Positions 8,806 to 20,681 of a DNA stretch of 64,000 nt are shown here, one piece after another. The position numbers and the translations under genes are program-made. The notes under the pieces were generated by a model, which was not told the DNA's origin, did no database searches, and saw nothing but the letters and a program-made list of their open reading frames with translations. The DNA comes from an uncultured Mobiluncus sp. (GTDB lineage: Bacteria; Actinomycetota; Actinomycetes; Actinomycetales; Actinomycetaceae). Where the stretch lies: NCBI RefSeq assembly GCF_943914685.1, contig NZ_CALUCZ010000002.1, forward strand, positions 62,001 through 126,000. Reading direction: 5' to 3'. The number at the start of each line of letters is the position of its first letter. Position 1 is the first letter of the stretch.

Positions 8806-8811
8806 TATGCT
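8806..8811 (+). promoter_or_regulatory. -10 box of sbcDC (leaderless start)
   Basis: TATGCT is followed by 6 bases and the sbcD ATG at 8818, with no Shine-Dalgarno sequence in between. Confidence 0.45.
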
Positions 8812-8817
8812 TGAGTC

Positions 8818-10068
8818 ATGAAATTTTTACACACCTCTGATTGGCATCTCGGCCGGGACTTTATGAACTATGACCTGGCCCCCTACCAGGACGACTTCCT
8901 GGAGCAAATCCTGACGCAAATTGAAGCGCACCGTCCTGATGCTTTGCTGATTACGGGCGATGTATTGGACAAACCCAATCCGAGTGATGCGGATTTGGAC
9001 AAACTGTCCGGTTTTTTGAATGAGGCACGACAGATGACTCGAATCATCCTCATTGCCGGTAACCACGATGGAGCCTCCCGGCTCGGTTTTGCCAAGGGAT
9101 TTACTCTGCCGGAAGTCAATATAGTGACGAAAGCTGCCCAAGTTGGTACCGCTATCGAGGTTCCAGGACCCGACGGTGAACTCGGCGCGCTGGTCTACCC
9201 CATCCCCTACCTGTCTCCCTACCAGGATCGCGCGGAGCTATCCACGTGGGTTGATGAGGACGAGGTCCGTCATCTCGATGACACTTTGGAGCAGCGCGCC
9301 AGCAAAGACGACCCGGCACCGTTGCTCCCGGCGAAACCGGAAGTGCTGTTTGCGGCGGCACTGCGTCGCATCGGGAGGGACCTGGAACAGAGGAACACGG
9401 AAGTGCCGGTCCTCGCGATGGCTCATGACTATCTAACACAGGTAGATCCGGATGAAGAAGTGGAACCGCTAGGAAATCTCTATCCAATTCCGGTTTCCCT
9501 GTTGGATGATTTTGCCGGGATCTTGAAAGGGAGCCGCGGCCTTGACTATCTAGCTCTGGGACACATTCACGGTGCGTTTCCGGTACAGGGCACTAGCGTT
9601 ACTACTTGGTACGCCGGCTCTCCCCTGCCTTATCGGGTCAGTGAGAGCAACGAGAAATGCACCCTTTTGGTCGAGGTTGATCCCAATCACCAGGTCGAGG
9701 TTCAGAAACTACCCTTGAAACTGCCTTATCAAGTGATACGGCTACAAGGCAGTATCGAGGACCTCACGAACCCGGACGACTCCCGCTTCCAGTCCTGGCA
9801 TCAGGCCTTTTGCAGCATCAACCTGACTGAAACGACTTTGCCGCCAAACGCTTATAACCGACTGAAAGCGGTTTTCCCGCGAATGTTGAAGCTCACTCAT
9901 TCCCAGGGCACTCTGAGCGGGACGCTGCAATCTGGCTCAGAGTTTCGGGAGCTTTCTGAATTAGAGATTGCCACCGAATTCTTACGTACCTGTGGCATTG
10001 ACGAGGAGGAAGACCTTGCTTTGCTAAAAAAAATATATGAAGACACCGTTGGGGGGACAGAGAAATGA
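8818..10068 (+). CDS. sbcD: Nuclease SbcCD subunit D (Mre11-like)
   Basis: A 416-residue calcineurin-like phosphoesterase that forms the nuclease of the SbcCD (Mre11-Rad50-like) complex, which cleaves DNA ends, hairpins and protein-blocked ends. The metal-binding series is visible in order: HTSDWHLG near the N terminus, GDVLD, IAGNHD, MAHDY and LALGHIHG. The C-terminal part matches the SbcD capping domain that contacts SbcC. It is co-transcribed with sbcC through a 4-base ATGA overlap. Confidence 0.93.
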   Translation: MKFLHTSDWHLGRDFMNYDLAPYQDDFLEQILTQIEAHRPDALLITGDVLDKPNPSDADLDKLSGFLNEARQMTRIILIAGNHDGASRLGFAKGFTLPEVNIVTKAAQVGTAIEVPGPDGELGALVYPIPYLSPYQDRAELSTWVDEDEVRHLDDTLEQRASKDDPAPLLPAKPEVLFAAALRRIGRDLEQRNTEVPVLAMAHDYLTQVDPDEEVEPLGNLYPIPVSLLDDFAGILKGSRGLDYLALGHIHGAFPVQGTSVTTWYAGSPLPYRVSESNEKCTLLVEVDPNHQVEVQKLPLKLPYQVIRLQGSIEDLTNPDDSRFQSWHQAFCSINLTETTLPPNAYNRLKAVFPRMLKLTHSQGTLSGTLQSGSEFRELSELEIATEFLRTCGIDEEEDLALLKKIYEDTVGGTEK

Positions 10069-13000
10069 AATTCCATAAGCTTACTCTTGAAGGGGTGGGG
10101 AGTTTTTACGAGCGCACCACCTTGGACCTGGATGCGCTGGCCAAGTCGGGATTGTTCTTAATTACGGGCAATACCGGATCGGGAAAGTCCACTATCCTGG
10201 ACGGAATTGTCTATGCTCTGTATGGGGACGTAGCCGGTGAGAGAGATTCCGCAACAGATCGTATTCTCTCCTACTACTGGGACAAGGACTATCCTCCTGA
10301 GGTAGTGTTGGTGTTCTCTGCCCACGACAAGTTCTATGAGCTGCGTCGCACGGTGACCTTTACGAAGCCAGGGCGTAAGTCTTTCACTCAATCCATCGCC
10401 CAGCTTAAGATGTCAGCTACCCCGGATTTTGACAACGTTACCGAACCCATTGCGATAGGTAGAGACGTAACGAAAGAGGTAGTGAGAATCCTCGGCTTGG
10501 AGAAATCACATTTTCTGCAGACGGTGATACTTCCCCAAGGCCAGATTCAGCAGTTCCTGACCGCAGGGGCTGCCGAACGACATGAGGTTTTATCCAATCT
10601 TTTCGGGGCGGAAAGCTTTATTGCCCTGGAAAAAGCCGCTAAGGAACGTGCCTCGAAAGGAAAGGCAATCGCAAACGAATACACTAGGCGTCTAGATGAG
10701 CTTCTCACTACCGTGTATGCGGATCTCTCCAACATTGAGATCACTGGTGAAAATGAAACCGCTTGGAACGAAGCTTTGGAGGAATTTGCAGCGGCAAAAG
10801 ACGGGGCGGCGCAGTCGATTTCCGCCTTGGAGCAAGCCGGAGAGCCCCTCTTTGCTAGCGCCGCAAAAATTTTGCACGAAGAAACCGCTAAGGTTAGGGA
10901 CGCCTCCGAACAAGCCCGGGAGCAATCCCAAGCAGCTCAGACAATACTCACTAAAGCGGAAACTGAGCAGCGCATCATCTTAGAGGCGAAACAGATGACT
11001 GAAAAACTTAAAAAACTCGTCGATAAGGAAACTGAGATTGCACAACTGGACCAACGCAACCAAAAAGCCGTGCACGCCAACGCCGTCATGGACACCGAGA
11101 AAGCAGAGCAGAAACCTTACCGGTCAGCTGAGCACCAGCGTGCCAGTATTCTTGATACTTTGACACAGCTGATAGATAACGATACGGATTTAGCCGAATT
11201 TAGGGACCAAGTATCCAAGCTGTCTGAAACAAAATTGCAAGCCTGGTTGGAAGACGAGGAATTCAGTCCCCATTTGGCTGATCTGCGTGATGAGATGACC
11301 GAAAAGATTAATGACAACCAAAAGAGACTAGAGGCCATCAAAGCCAATCTCACCCTCCAGAGTGAGAAAACTACCGCTGCCAACAGTAAAGAAGAACAGC
11401 TGGAGTCCCTGCGCAGTCAGATTCGCCAACTTAGTGACACCGCTGAAAAAAACACCGAAGCGTTGGACAAACAGCGCCAGATACTGAAAGAAAAGAAACA
11501 GCTTGCAGACGGGTTGCCCAGCCGGCAGACAGAGCTGAAAAATGCCCAGGAGCACCACAACTGGGCAAAGTCGGCTGAAAAGTTAACCAAGGATTTGAAA
11601 ACTGCCACGAAAGCAGTTGCCCGTCTGCAAGAAAGCTGCGACCGGGCACAGGAAAACGCCGAGTCCATTTTGCGAAAATGGTCTGATACCGCGGCATCTC
11701 GCTTGGCGGCACAATTGCAGGACGGTGAGTCCTGCCCGGTCTGCGGTTCTCTGGATCACCCGCATCCCGCAGTCGAAACGGCTGACAAGACAACCTTTCA
11801 GGACTATGAAGCAGCTGCGAGCGAAGCCAAAAAAGCTCACGAAAAGCTGTCTGACGCAAACAATAAGGAAACTGAGATTAGCACCAGATTGCAAACAGTT
11901 ACGGATCAGCTCCAGGGCCGGGATATAAAGTCCTTGGCTGCTGCCCTCGCTGACGCTGAGAAGGCCGTCAGTGAATCCGCCGCAGCGAGCAAGCAAGTAC
12001 CCAAGCTGGAAAAGAAAATTTCCGAACTGGAAGAATCAGACAAACAAAACCAAACCGAGCGAGAAAAGCTCATCAAACAGGAAGCAGGATTAAGCTCGGA
12101 GGTTGAAAACCTCCACGAGGATATTCAGGCGTACGCTGAAAAAATTCGGGCTGAGTTGGCGGATTTTGCTCCCGATTCTGACCCGCAAGATTTGTTAGAT
12201 ACGAACCAGCACAGTATGGACGCGGTCAAACAGCTCGCCAAGTTTTATGATTCCTGGCTGCCAATCCGCCAAGAGTGGATTAGCGCTCACGAAGCGTTGC
12301 GCAAGTCATTGACAGACCACGATTTCGAGTCAGTATCCGAAGCCCAAGCCTGCGCCAAGCCCCGCCAGGAACTGGAAGCTGACCAAAAGACAGTCTCTTC
12401 TCACCTCGACAAAGTAGCTGACCTGCGCGCGAAACTGGATACCGATGCGTATCGAGACAAAGCTGCAGCCAAGCTCCCCGACCTGGAGAACCTTCGTTCT
12501 GCGGCGAAAGCCAGCGAACAGAAGTATCGCTCTCTCACCCAAAAATCGGCGTCTTTGGACAGTTCACACCAGAATTTGTGCACCCTCAAGGAAAAGTACA
12601 AACAGACTAAACAGGAATGGGACAAAGAAGCGCCAAAGATTGCCGGATTCGAACGCTTGTCTCAAGTGCTCAATGGGGAGAACGCGATGAAAACTACTCT
12701 GAGCGCTTACTATTTGAGCAAACGTCTGGGACAGGTGACTTTTGTAGCTAACCAGTTGATTTCTGATGTTTCTGGGGGCTACTACGAAATTAGGCATAAC
12801 GAAAACTACGAGTCGGATCGCAATCAGAAATATCACGGACTGGGCATCGAAATGTATAACGGCGCTCAGGACAAGGTGGTACCGCCAAAGTCGCTGTCCG
12901 GGGGCGAAAAATTTTACTGTTCACTCGCTATTGCCATGGCTCTGTCCGAAGTTGTGCAACGAGAAAGAGGCGGCATCACCCTGGAAAACATTTTCATCGA

Positions 13001-13241
13001 TGAGGGGTTCGGCACCTTGGACAATGACACCAGAGAGGCGGTCATGTCTGCGCTGCATAGTCTGCAGAGGGAGGGAGGACGCTGCGTAGGAATCATCTCA
13101 CACGTCAGTGAATTGCAAGGGGAAATTCCCCTCCAGGTTCAGGTGCAAAACTACCATAGTGGCAATACCACGGAACTGAAACCAGGCGGGAAACGCAAGA
13201 TTGGCTCCTTCCTACAAATCAACGGTTTGGATACGGTCTAG
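10065..13241 (+). CDS. sbcC: Nuclease SbcCD subunit C (Rad50-like ATPase)
   Basis: A 1058-residue SMC/Rad50-type ATPase. Walker A is GNTGSGKST at residues 35-43. Two long, Lys/Glu-rich coiled coils follow, joined at the zinc hook CPVC beginning at residue 557. The ABC signature LSGGEKFYCSLA lies near 945 and Walker B IFIDEGFGTLD near 978. ATP binding by SbcC controls SbcD nuclease access to DNA. The low GC and heavy Lys/Glu codon load are explained by the coiled coils, not by transfer. Its stop codon shares a CTAG with the stop of the convergent DUF6912 gene. Confidence 0.93.
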   Translation: MKFHKLTLEGVGSFYERTTLDLDALAKSGLFLITGNTGSGKSTILDGIVYALYGDVAGERDSATDRILSYYWDKDYPPEVVLVFSAHDKFYELRRTVTFTKPGRKSFTQSIAQLKMSATPDFDNVTEPIAIGRDVTKEVVRILGLEKSHFLQTVILPQGQIQQFLTAGAAERHEVLSNLFGAESFIALEKAAKERASKGKAIANEYTRRLDELLTTVYADLSNIEITGENETAWNEALEEFAAAKDGAAQSISALEQAGEPLFASAAKILHEETAKVRDASEQAREQSQAAQTILTKAETEQRIILEAKQMTEKLKKLVDKETEIAQLDQRNQKAVHANAVMDTEKAEQKPYRSAEHQRASILDTLTQLIDNDTDLAEFRDQVSKLSETKLQAWLEDEEFSPHLADLRDEMTEKINDNQKRLEAIKANLTLQSEKTTAANSKEEQLESLRSQIRQLSDTAEKNTEALDKQRQILKEKKQLADGLPSRQTELKNAQEHHNWAKSAEKLTKDLKTATKAVARLQESCDRAQENAESILRKWSDTAASRLAAQLQDGESCPVCGSLDHPHPAVETADKTTFQDYEAAASEAKKAHEKLSDANNKETEISTRLQTVTDQLQGRDIKSLAAALADAEKAVSESAAASKQVPKLEKKISELEESDKQNQTEREKLIKQEAGLSSEVENLHEDIQAYAEKIRAELADFAPDSDPQDLLDTNQHSMDAVKQLAKFYDSWLPIRQEWISAHEALRKSLTDHDFESVSEAQACAKPRQELEADQKTVSSHLDKVADLRAKLDTDAYRDKAAAKLPDLENLRSAAKASEQKYRSLTQKSASLDSSHQNLCTLKEKYKQTKQEWDKEAPKIAGFERLSQVLNGENAMKTTLSAYYLSKRLGQVTFVANQLISDVSGGYYEIRHNENYESDRNQKYHGLGIEMYNGAQDKVVPPKSLSGGEKFYCSLAIAMALSEVVQRERGGITLENIFIDEGFGTLDNDTREAVMSALHSLQREGGRCVGIISHVSELQGEIPLQVQVQNYHSGNTTELKPGGKRKIGSFLQINGLDTV

Positions 13242-13756
13242 CTCAAGCCCAGGAATTCTCGCAGGACCTCGAGCTCAGAACCGTCAAACCACAGCAGTTC
13301 CGGGAGCTCCAACTCTTGAGAGAACTTTCCCGTCTGCCCCGCGCGCAGCTGCGCCTGTTTTGCTACTTCTGCGCCAGCCGCCGGCTCGTCTACGTGGTAG
13401 GAAGCCACTTCAGAATACTGAATCGGGCGAGTCAAGACGTATGCTCCGGCCATTTCCGGGGGGCAGGGTTGCAGGTCAGTATCCGCGACTTCCGCCACCG
13501 CCACCACCCGCAGCGGCTGAGAGCTTTCAGTTTGCGCGTCTAAGGATTTCAAAGCGGCGACGTGTAAAGCCTTGTCTTCCGCCACTTCTCTGTCCTCCCC
13601 ATGCAAATCGCTGGGGGCAGGAAAACCGGCCGCGGCGCACCAGGCTTCGTCTACGACCGTGACCAGCGCGCCCTCCCAAGTTTTGTCCTGCAGGGATTGA
13701 GGGCTCAGCGCGATGTAGGCACGAACCAGGTTCGCCCGTTGGGGGACTTCACTCAT
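13238..13756 (-). CDS. DUF6912 family protein (unknown function)
   Basis: 172 residues, cytosolic, acidic. The start resembles the family (RANLVRAYIALSPQSLQ), as do a central block (LRVVAVAEVAD) and the C-terminal SYHVDE...ELLWFDGSELEVLREF motif of the actinobacterial DUF6912 group. No function is known. It overlaps the ATPase gene upstream by 8 bases (ATGAGTGA), so it is the last cistron of the SAF-ATPase-DUF6912 operon. The assignment rests on recalled family features. Confidence 0.65.
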   Translation of the reverse strand: MSEVPQRANLVRAYIALSPQSLQDKTWEGALVTVVDEAWCAAAGFPAPSDLHGEDREVAEDKALHVAALKSLDAQTESSQPLRVVAVAEVADTDLQPCPPEMAGAYVLTRPIQYSEVASYHVDEPAAGAEVAKQAQLRAGQTGKFSQELELPELLWFDGSELEVLREFLGLS

Positions 13757-15077
13757 TTTCGGGTTCTTTCTGTTCGCCGTGTTTGAACTTCAAAAGTTTG
13801 TGCTCCCGGAACTTTTTTCGTCCCGAACCGCGCCGGGGCAACAAACCAAGTTGTCTATAAATCTCATTTTGCAGCCCCTCCAGGTCCTCCAGAACCCCGG
13901 CATGAGGATTGGCCGTCATCACGTCACAAGCGGCCACCAGCGCACGGTCAAAATCTTCTCCAGCTTCCCGCACCACCACCACCGGCAGGTTCGGAACCGA
14001 AGCGGCCACGACACGAACTATGGAACTTCGCCAGTTCGCTCCACCCACAGAAGCCCGCCCACGATTCACTACTGCCAAGGTCGGACAGCTCCACAGTTCC
14101 TGTTCACGAGCCCAATTGTGATTGACCAGCAGCCGGCGGATTCCCACCGGGTCGGCCAGACCGACCTCTACCACTAGGTCGGCAACGTCAAAAGCTCCCA
14201 AGGCAGCCCCGTAACGGGTCGGTCCCATTGCGGCCAGTAAATCCGACTGGTCATCTGCGCCGCTCGCCAAATCCACAAGAATCCAACGGTAGTTAATCCG
14301 AGCCATCTCTAAAAGGGCTGACAATGCGTGCTGGCCGACCTCACGCCAACGCTCCGCCTTGGTCAATCCGGTCAACAAATCAACTCCGAAACCCACTCGC
14401 GTCACCAACTGCGGGAAACTTTCCGGTTTCAACTTTCCTTGTTCCGCTAGACGACATCCGGTCACCACCCCGGAGGTGTCCAAGGCAATCCCCAGCATCT
14501 GCACCAAGGATGACTCGACCGTATCGGCATCGACCAGCAGGACCCGACCATAGTTACGCAAACGCGAGGCGATGTTCAAAGCTAGCGTAGATTTTCCCGG
14601 CGCTCCCACCGGACCCCAAAAAGCGATTATCTGACCTACCGAACCGGCCAAATCGGCATTTTCGGTACCGAATTCTTCACGAGGATTAGGGGGCGGAGGA
14701 GGCATGAGGGTGGACATCATCTGTCCCAGCAGACGAGCTGCCTCACTCTGTTCAGGTTCTTCCACTCGAGGATCCGCTTTGGCTAAAACCGAAATCCCCC
14801 CACGGCTGTTCAACTGATCCACGTCTTCCAGCGGAGCAAAGGCAATGATGGCAACATTTTCGGCGGCTAGCTCCTGGACGGTAACCCCCTCCAATTCCAG
14901 CATCTCGGTATCCACTGCTACCAGCTGCACCAGGTGCGCCTTGGCTATCGATAACAGCTCCGTGGCGTCACGGCAGCGCCGGATGACTTGCAGAGGCAGG
15001 GAATCCGACTCAATGGTTCGGATGATATCCGCTTCTAGATCCGGATTCAGACAGGTCGCCACCCCGATGAAACTCAT
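13749..15077 (-). CDS. CpaE-like MinD/ParA-family ATPase
   Basis: 442 residues. An N-terminal receiver-like region without a clear phosphoacceptor pattern (about 1-100) is followed by a proline-rich linker (residues 121-133) and a MinD/ParA-type ATPase. The deviant Walker A is GPVGAPGKST at 155-164, and VLLVDAD at 179-185 is the A' strand. CpaE proteins of this layout localise or assemble Tad/Flp pili. Here the gene follows an SAF/CpaB-like gene with a 4-base overlap. No CpaF ATPase, TadB/C or pilin gene is in the window, so a pilus role is only suggested. Confidence 0.75.
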   Translation of the reverse strand: MSFIGVATCLNPDLEADIIRTIESDSLPLQVIRRCRDATELLSIAKAHLVQLVAVDTEMLELEGVTVQELAAENVAIIAFAPLEDVDQLNSRGGISVLAKADPRVEEPEQSEAARLLGQMMSTLMPPPPPNPREEFGTENADLAGSVGQIIAFWGPVGAPGKSTLALNIASRLRNYGRVLLVDADTVESSLVQMLGIALDTSGVVTGCRLAEQGKLKPESFPQLVTRVGFGVDLLTGLTKAERWREVGQHALSALLEMARINYRWILVDLASGADDQSDLLAAMGPTRYGAALGAFDVADLVVEVGLADPVGIRRLLVNHNWAREQELWSCPTLAVVNRGRASVGGANWRSSIVRVVAASVPNLPVVVVREAGEDFDRALVAACDVMTANPHAGVLEDLEGLQNEIYRQLGLLPRRGSGRKKFREHKLLKFKHGEQKEPENE

Positions 15078-15709
15078 GATGCCACCGGTATCGCCATCAA
15101 CGGAGTTTTCGTTCCGACCGCAGCGAGGATAGGCGACAAGTCCTCTTCCGGGACGCTAATTTCCACATTCGTCTGATTCTTCGTTCCGAGAGCCGTTTCC
15201 GACTTTTTCTCTGCCAGGAACACGGCTTTGTCCGCCAGTTTCTCAGCATTTTCCAGCGGGGCATCCTGCTCGAACGTGCTGGCAGATTTTTCGTCAGGAA
15301 GCTGCCAAATTTCGAGGTAATCGCCCTTTTTCACGCTGCTTGGCAGCGGCGCGGCAAGATTGAGAACAATCCGTTTGTTGTAGGGCTCGGTTTGGCTCAG
15401 TGAAGCTTTGGGGAGCAGCTGTCCCACGGCAATAGTTTGCACGACCACGGTGCCTTCCTTCAGCTCACCTTCGCGCAGGTACTGCCCCGCCGCCCGTCCT
15501 GGGTTGGCTGAAATAACCTCAACATCGTCGGATTGTACGGTTTGTCCAGCAACGAGTGTTGTCTTTGCCGCTAGGTAACCCTCAAGGTGGCTGGCCAGTC
15601 GCACCGTAACGATGACCAGGATTACAGCCAGTATCATCAGAGCAATCCCTAGTATGGTACGCCGATTTAAGTACCGAGATTTACTTGACATTTCCGAACC
15701 TATAGGCAT
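15074..15709 (-). CDS. SAF domain membrane protein (CpaB/RcpC-like)
   Basis: 211 residues. One membrane helix (about 18-40, GIALMILAVILVIVTVRLA) is followed by an SAF domain containing TTLVAGQTVQSDDVEVISAN and GTVVVQTIAVGQLLPKASL. CpaB/RcpC proteins with this layout sit in the periplasmic part of Flp pilus machines; in actinobacteria short versions often stand beside a CpaE-like ATPase, as here. The start at 15709 is backed by GGGAGG 6 bases upstream. Divergent from the HTH gene at 15802. Confidence 0.75.
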   Translation of the reverse strand: MPIGSEMSSKSRYLNRRTILGIALMILAVILVIVTVRLASHLEGYLAAKTTLVAGQTVQSDDVEVISANPGRAAGQYLREGELKEGTVVVQTIAVGQLLPKASLSQTEPYNKRIVLNLAAPLPSSVKKGDYLEIWQLPDEKSASTFEQDAPLENAEKLADKAVFLAEKKSETALGTKNQTNVEISVPEEDLSPILAAVGTKTPLMAIPVAS

Positions 15710-15732
15710 ACGAGACCTCCCTCGAAAACCTG

Positions 15733-15768
15733 CTTGTACATAGGCTTTATATCATTAAATTATACAAG
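15733..15768. promoter_or_regulatory. AT-rich divergent promoter region with inverted repeat
   Basis: Between the SAF gene and the HTH gene, CTTGTA (15733-15738) and TACAAG (15763-15768) form an inverted repeat spaced by 24 bases in strikingly AT-rich DNA (TTTATATCATTAAATTAT). The layout suits a site for a dimeric regulator; the neighbouring small HTH protein is a candidate, but this is inference. Confidence 0.3.
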
Positions 15769-15804
15769 TATAGGACTGTTTTTGTTGCGGTTTTATAGCA
15801 TTTG

Positions 15805-16038
15805 ATGTACCATGATTACATGGAATATAACTTTTACACCATTGCTGATGTTGCTGATATGTTGAAAGTTTCCCACGGCGCCGTGCGTAACCTCATCAAC
15901 AATGGAGAGCTCAAAGCTATCCAAATTGGCGGGCGCGGCCTCTGGCGCATCGAGGAATCCGCGATGGAGGAATACATTAAGGGACAATACGCTCAAAGTG
16001 AGGAAAAAATCGCCTCCGGGGCGGCTTTGATGGAGTGA
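15805..16038 (+). CDS. Small excisionase/MerR-like helix-turn-helix protein
   Basis: About 77 residues consisting of one winged HTH of the excisionase/BldC type: YTIADVADMLKVSHGAVRNL, then an L-I-x-x-G-E-L-KAIQI-GG-RGLWRI wing and a short acidic tail. Proteins of this size bind DNA as transcription factors; nothing nearby suggests an integrase. Starts at TTG 15802, ATG 15805 and ATG 15820 are possible; the HTH begins just after the last. It is divergent from the SAF-ATPase operon and often found beside such genes in actinobacteria. Confidence 0.75.
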   Translation: MYHDYMEYNFYTIADVADMLKVSHGAVRNLINNGELKAIQIGGRGLWRIEESAMEEYIKGQYAQSEEKIASGAALME

Positions 16039-16106
16039 ATCCCTTCTCTGGCAGCCCCCGAAACCAGAGCTGGTCAAAAGCACGGGGTTATTTCCAGTGG
16101 TTTTCC

Positions 16107-16616
16107 TCAGCGCGGGCAAGATACATAGAGCAGCGCTGAGAGTGCAATGGCTTCATGGCGGCCGTGGTCGACAATATCCACGAAATCCGCACCCACCCGC
16201 TCAATGCAGCCTTTCAGAGTCTGATTCCGGGTGGTGAACTGAATCTCACGGCGGGTGGCGGCAAACTCACGCAACTTCACCGTGCCTGGAATTCTGGCCT
16301 CAACCAAAGTGGGCCACCGCGGAGCGGGCCCCAGACCAGAAACGACTTCGATGGCTGGGTACCTGATAAAGATGTCCATGCGCAGCAGGCGCAAAATCAG
16401 CCAGTTCGCCGCAGCATCAGCGACTTCGCCCCGCAGCGACTCCCCGTTGATGAGCTGAATCTCGACCGTAGTGCCAACACTGGCTAATAGACGACCAGAG
16501 AGCGTCACTTCCGCAGCATCCGCCGCCGATAGCTCGGTAGCCTCCACTTGGCGCTGTGCTCGCAGTTTTGCGGCGAAATCAGCTGAGAGATCATCCAGAA
16601 AATCGTCGTGTTCCAC
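16107..16616 (-). CDS. Conserved actinobacterial protein of unknown function
   Basis: 169 residues, no signal peptide or membrane segment. The centre (TLSGRLLASVGTTVEIQL, then GESLRGEVADAAANWLIL) has the alternating pattern of a small beta-barrel (LSm/SH3-like), repeated in the C-terminal half (TLKGCIERVGADFVDIVDHG). I recognise the type as a common neighbour of SAF/CpaB-like and HTH genes in actinobacteria but cannot give a function. The GTG start lies 7 bases after TAGACT (16624-16629, minus) and also has GGAG just upstream. Confidence 0.6.
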   Translation of the reverse strand: MEHDDFLDDLSADFAAKLRAQRQVEATELSAADAAEVTLSGRLLASVGTTVEIQLINGESLRGEVADAAANWLILRLLRMDIFIRYPAIEVVSGLGPAPRWPTLVEARIPGTVKLREFAATRREIQFTTRNQTLKGCIERVGADFVDIVDHGRHEAIALSALLYVSCPR

Positions 16617-16708
16617 GCGCTCCAGTCTAGCTCACCCGCTGTGGCTACAACAGCAAAGAGACTTACAAAGTATCAAAAATGCTGTAAACAGATTCAAAAT
16701 CCCAAATG

Positions 16709-16738
16709 TTGACAAAACAGCCTATTTCACCCTAATAT
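16709..16738 (+). promoter_or_regulatory. Sigma-A type promoter of the Rv3235-like gene
   Basis: TTGACA (16709-16714) and TAATAT (16733-16738) with an 18-base spacer form the best consensus promoter in the window. The predicted start is near 16745, inside a run of 10-base direct repeats. Confidence 0.7.
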
Positions 16739-16740
16739 AA

Positions 16741-16770
16741 GTAACCAAACGTTATCAAACGTGAAACAAC
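16741..16770 (+). repeat. Three 10-base direct repeats at the transcription start
   Basis: GTAACCAAAC, GTTATCAAAC and GTGAAACAAC follow one another without gaps, in phase with the DNA helix. The first unit resembles the GTAAC core reported for MtrA sites. Response regulators of the OmpR/PhoB class bind such repeats, and mtrA is nearby. Binding is inference. Confidence 0.4.
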
Positions 16771-16800
16771 CAAACAGAGCCCACTATTAAAGGGAAAACT

Positions 16801-17622
16801 ATGGAAACCGCACTTCTTGAATCTAGCACTGCTGAAACCAGTACCACTGCCGAGGCAACTCACGCTGACCTCAACGCGTCACCGACATCCGAGCCCTCAA
16901 TGCCACTCCCTGCTGACGCGACTTCACAACTGAGCGCCGCCGGTGTCACCGAGAATTTGCTGATGGAAACTGAACGAGGATTCCAACAGGAAGTCAAGCG
17001 CCATCAACCTGATTCGAATGACCTGAAGCACGCCGCCGCACTCGTGACGAACCAGCGGCCCCAACCGATAGTGGGTCCCGCTTGGAAACGCCGTCAGGTA
17101 GCCAAGCCGTCCTTGCGGAGTTTAGTCCAAGCAACTTATGCGCAACAGGGTCAGACAGCTAAATCAGTAACGCCACGGCGCCAAACGGAAAAATCCGGGA
17201 ACACTGGGGCAGGTCTGACCGCCCCAGCCCGCGCTGCCTCCCGGGGAAATTCTTCCACCGAAGACGTCCAACATTCCCCTCGCGTCTGGGCCGCTCAAAT
17301 GGCTCGGTGCGGGCTGGAAATCATTGAAGGGATACGTCCTTTGTCCCAGATGACCAGGTGGGCCTCGCCGCAGGCTTATCGCTACCTCGAAAAGCGGCGA
17401 AACGCTATTGGCTCAAAACAAAAGTCTCAGCCCGGACTCATCGGAGGCAAAACCCGCCGTGTTTCACCAGTGAGGGTGCTCAGCGCCCACAGTCGGGCGA
17501 CTTCCGCGACAACGCACGAGGCGGTCATCGTGTTAAACGATGGGCAACGCACCCGTGCCGCCGCGCTTACTTTGGAAAACCGCTGCAATCAGTGGATGAT
17601 TGCCGCGATTCGCCTGGGCTGA
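16801..17622 (+). CDS. Rv3235-like protein (unknown function)
   Basis: 273 residues. The first about 160 residues are low-complexity, rich in Thr, Ser, Ala and Gln, and likely disordered. The C-terminal 110 residues form the conserved part: VWAAQMARCGLEIIEGIRPL, then QMTRWASPQAYRYLEKRR, then a beta-rich end (EAVIVLNDGQRTRAAALTLE, CNQWMIAAIRLG). This matches the small Rv3235-type family found beside secA in actinobacteria; function unknown. AAAGGGAAAAC precedes the ATG. Its stop lies inside an inverted repeat shared with the secA stop. Confidence 0.7.
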   Translation: METALLESSTAETSTTAEATHADLNASPTSEPSMPLPADATSQLSAAGVTENLLMETERGFQQEVKRHQPDSNDLKHAAALVTNQRPQPIVGPAWKRRQVAKPSLRSLVQATYAQQGQTAKSVTPRRQTEKSGNTGAGLTAPARAASRGNSSTEDVQHSPRVWAAQMARCGLEIIEGIRPLSQMTRWASPQAYRYLEKRRNAIGSKQKSQPGLIGGKTRRVSPVRVLSAHSRATSATTHEAVIVLNDGQRTRAAALTLENRCNQWMIAAIRLG

Positions 17623-17632
17623 ACTGAGAAAC

Positions 17633-17639
<7 letters not shown>
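17616..17639. terminator. Convergent terminator spanning both stop codons
   Basis: GGGCTGA (17616-17622) and TCAGCCC (17633-17639) form a 7-bp stem with a 10-base loop. The stop codon of the Rv3235-like gene and that of secA (minus) each lie inside an arm. An alternative 5-bp hairpin CTGAG-AAA-CTCAG sits within. No T-run follows, so efficiency is uncertain. Confidence 0.4.
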
Positions 17640-20470
<2,831 letters not shown>

Positions 20471-20681
20471 GTTTTGCCTTCCTTTTCAGGTCTATGGGAT
20501 TGCCTTACAGGCCTATCCATTGAGGTCAACAGCCTTTTATCCACGATTGTCAGGAGTTTGGCCCGACCGTGATGACTCAGCCTTGACCATTTTAGTTGAA
20601 AGCGCCTATCTTCGCGAAAGCGAGCGGCGAAACTCTGGTTCTTGGCACCAGCCACACGGCTCAGAGGAAATAAATAAAGAG

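Noticed and set aside
15802..16038. Excisionase of a mobile element
   Set aside because: The HTH type is shared with excisionases, but there is no integrase or attachment site, and the neighbours are core genes.
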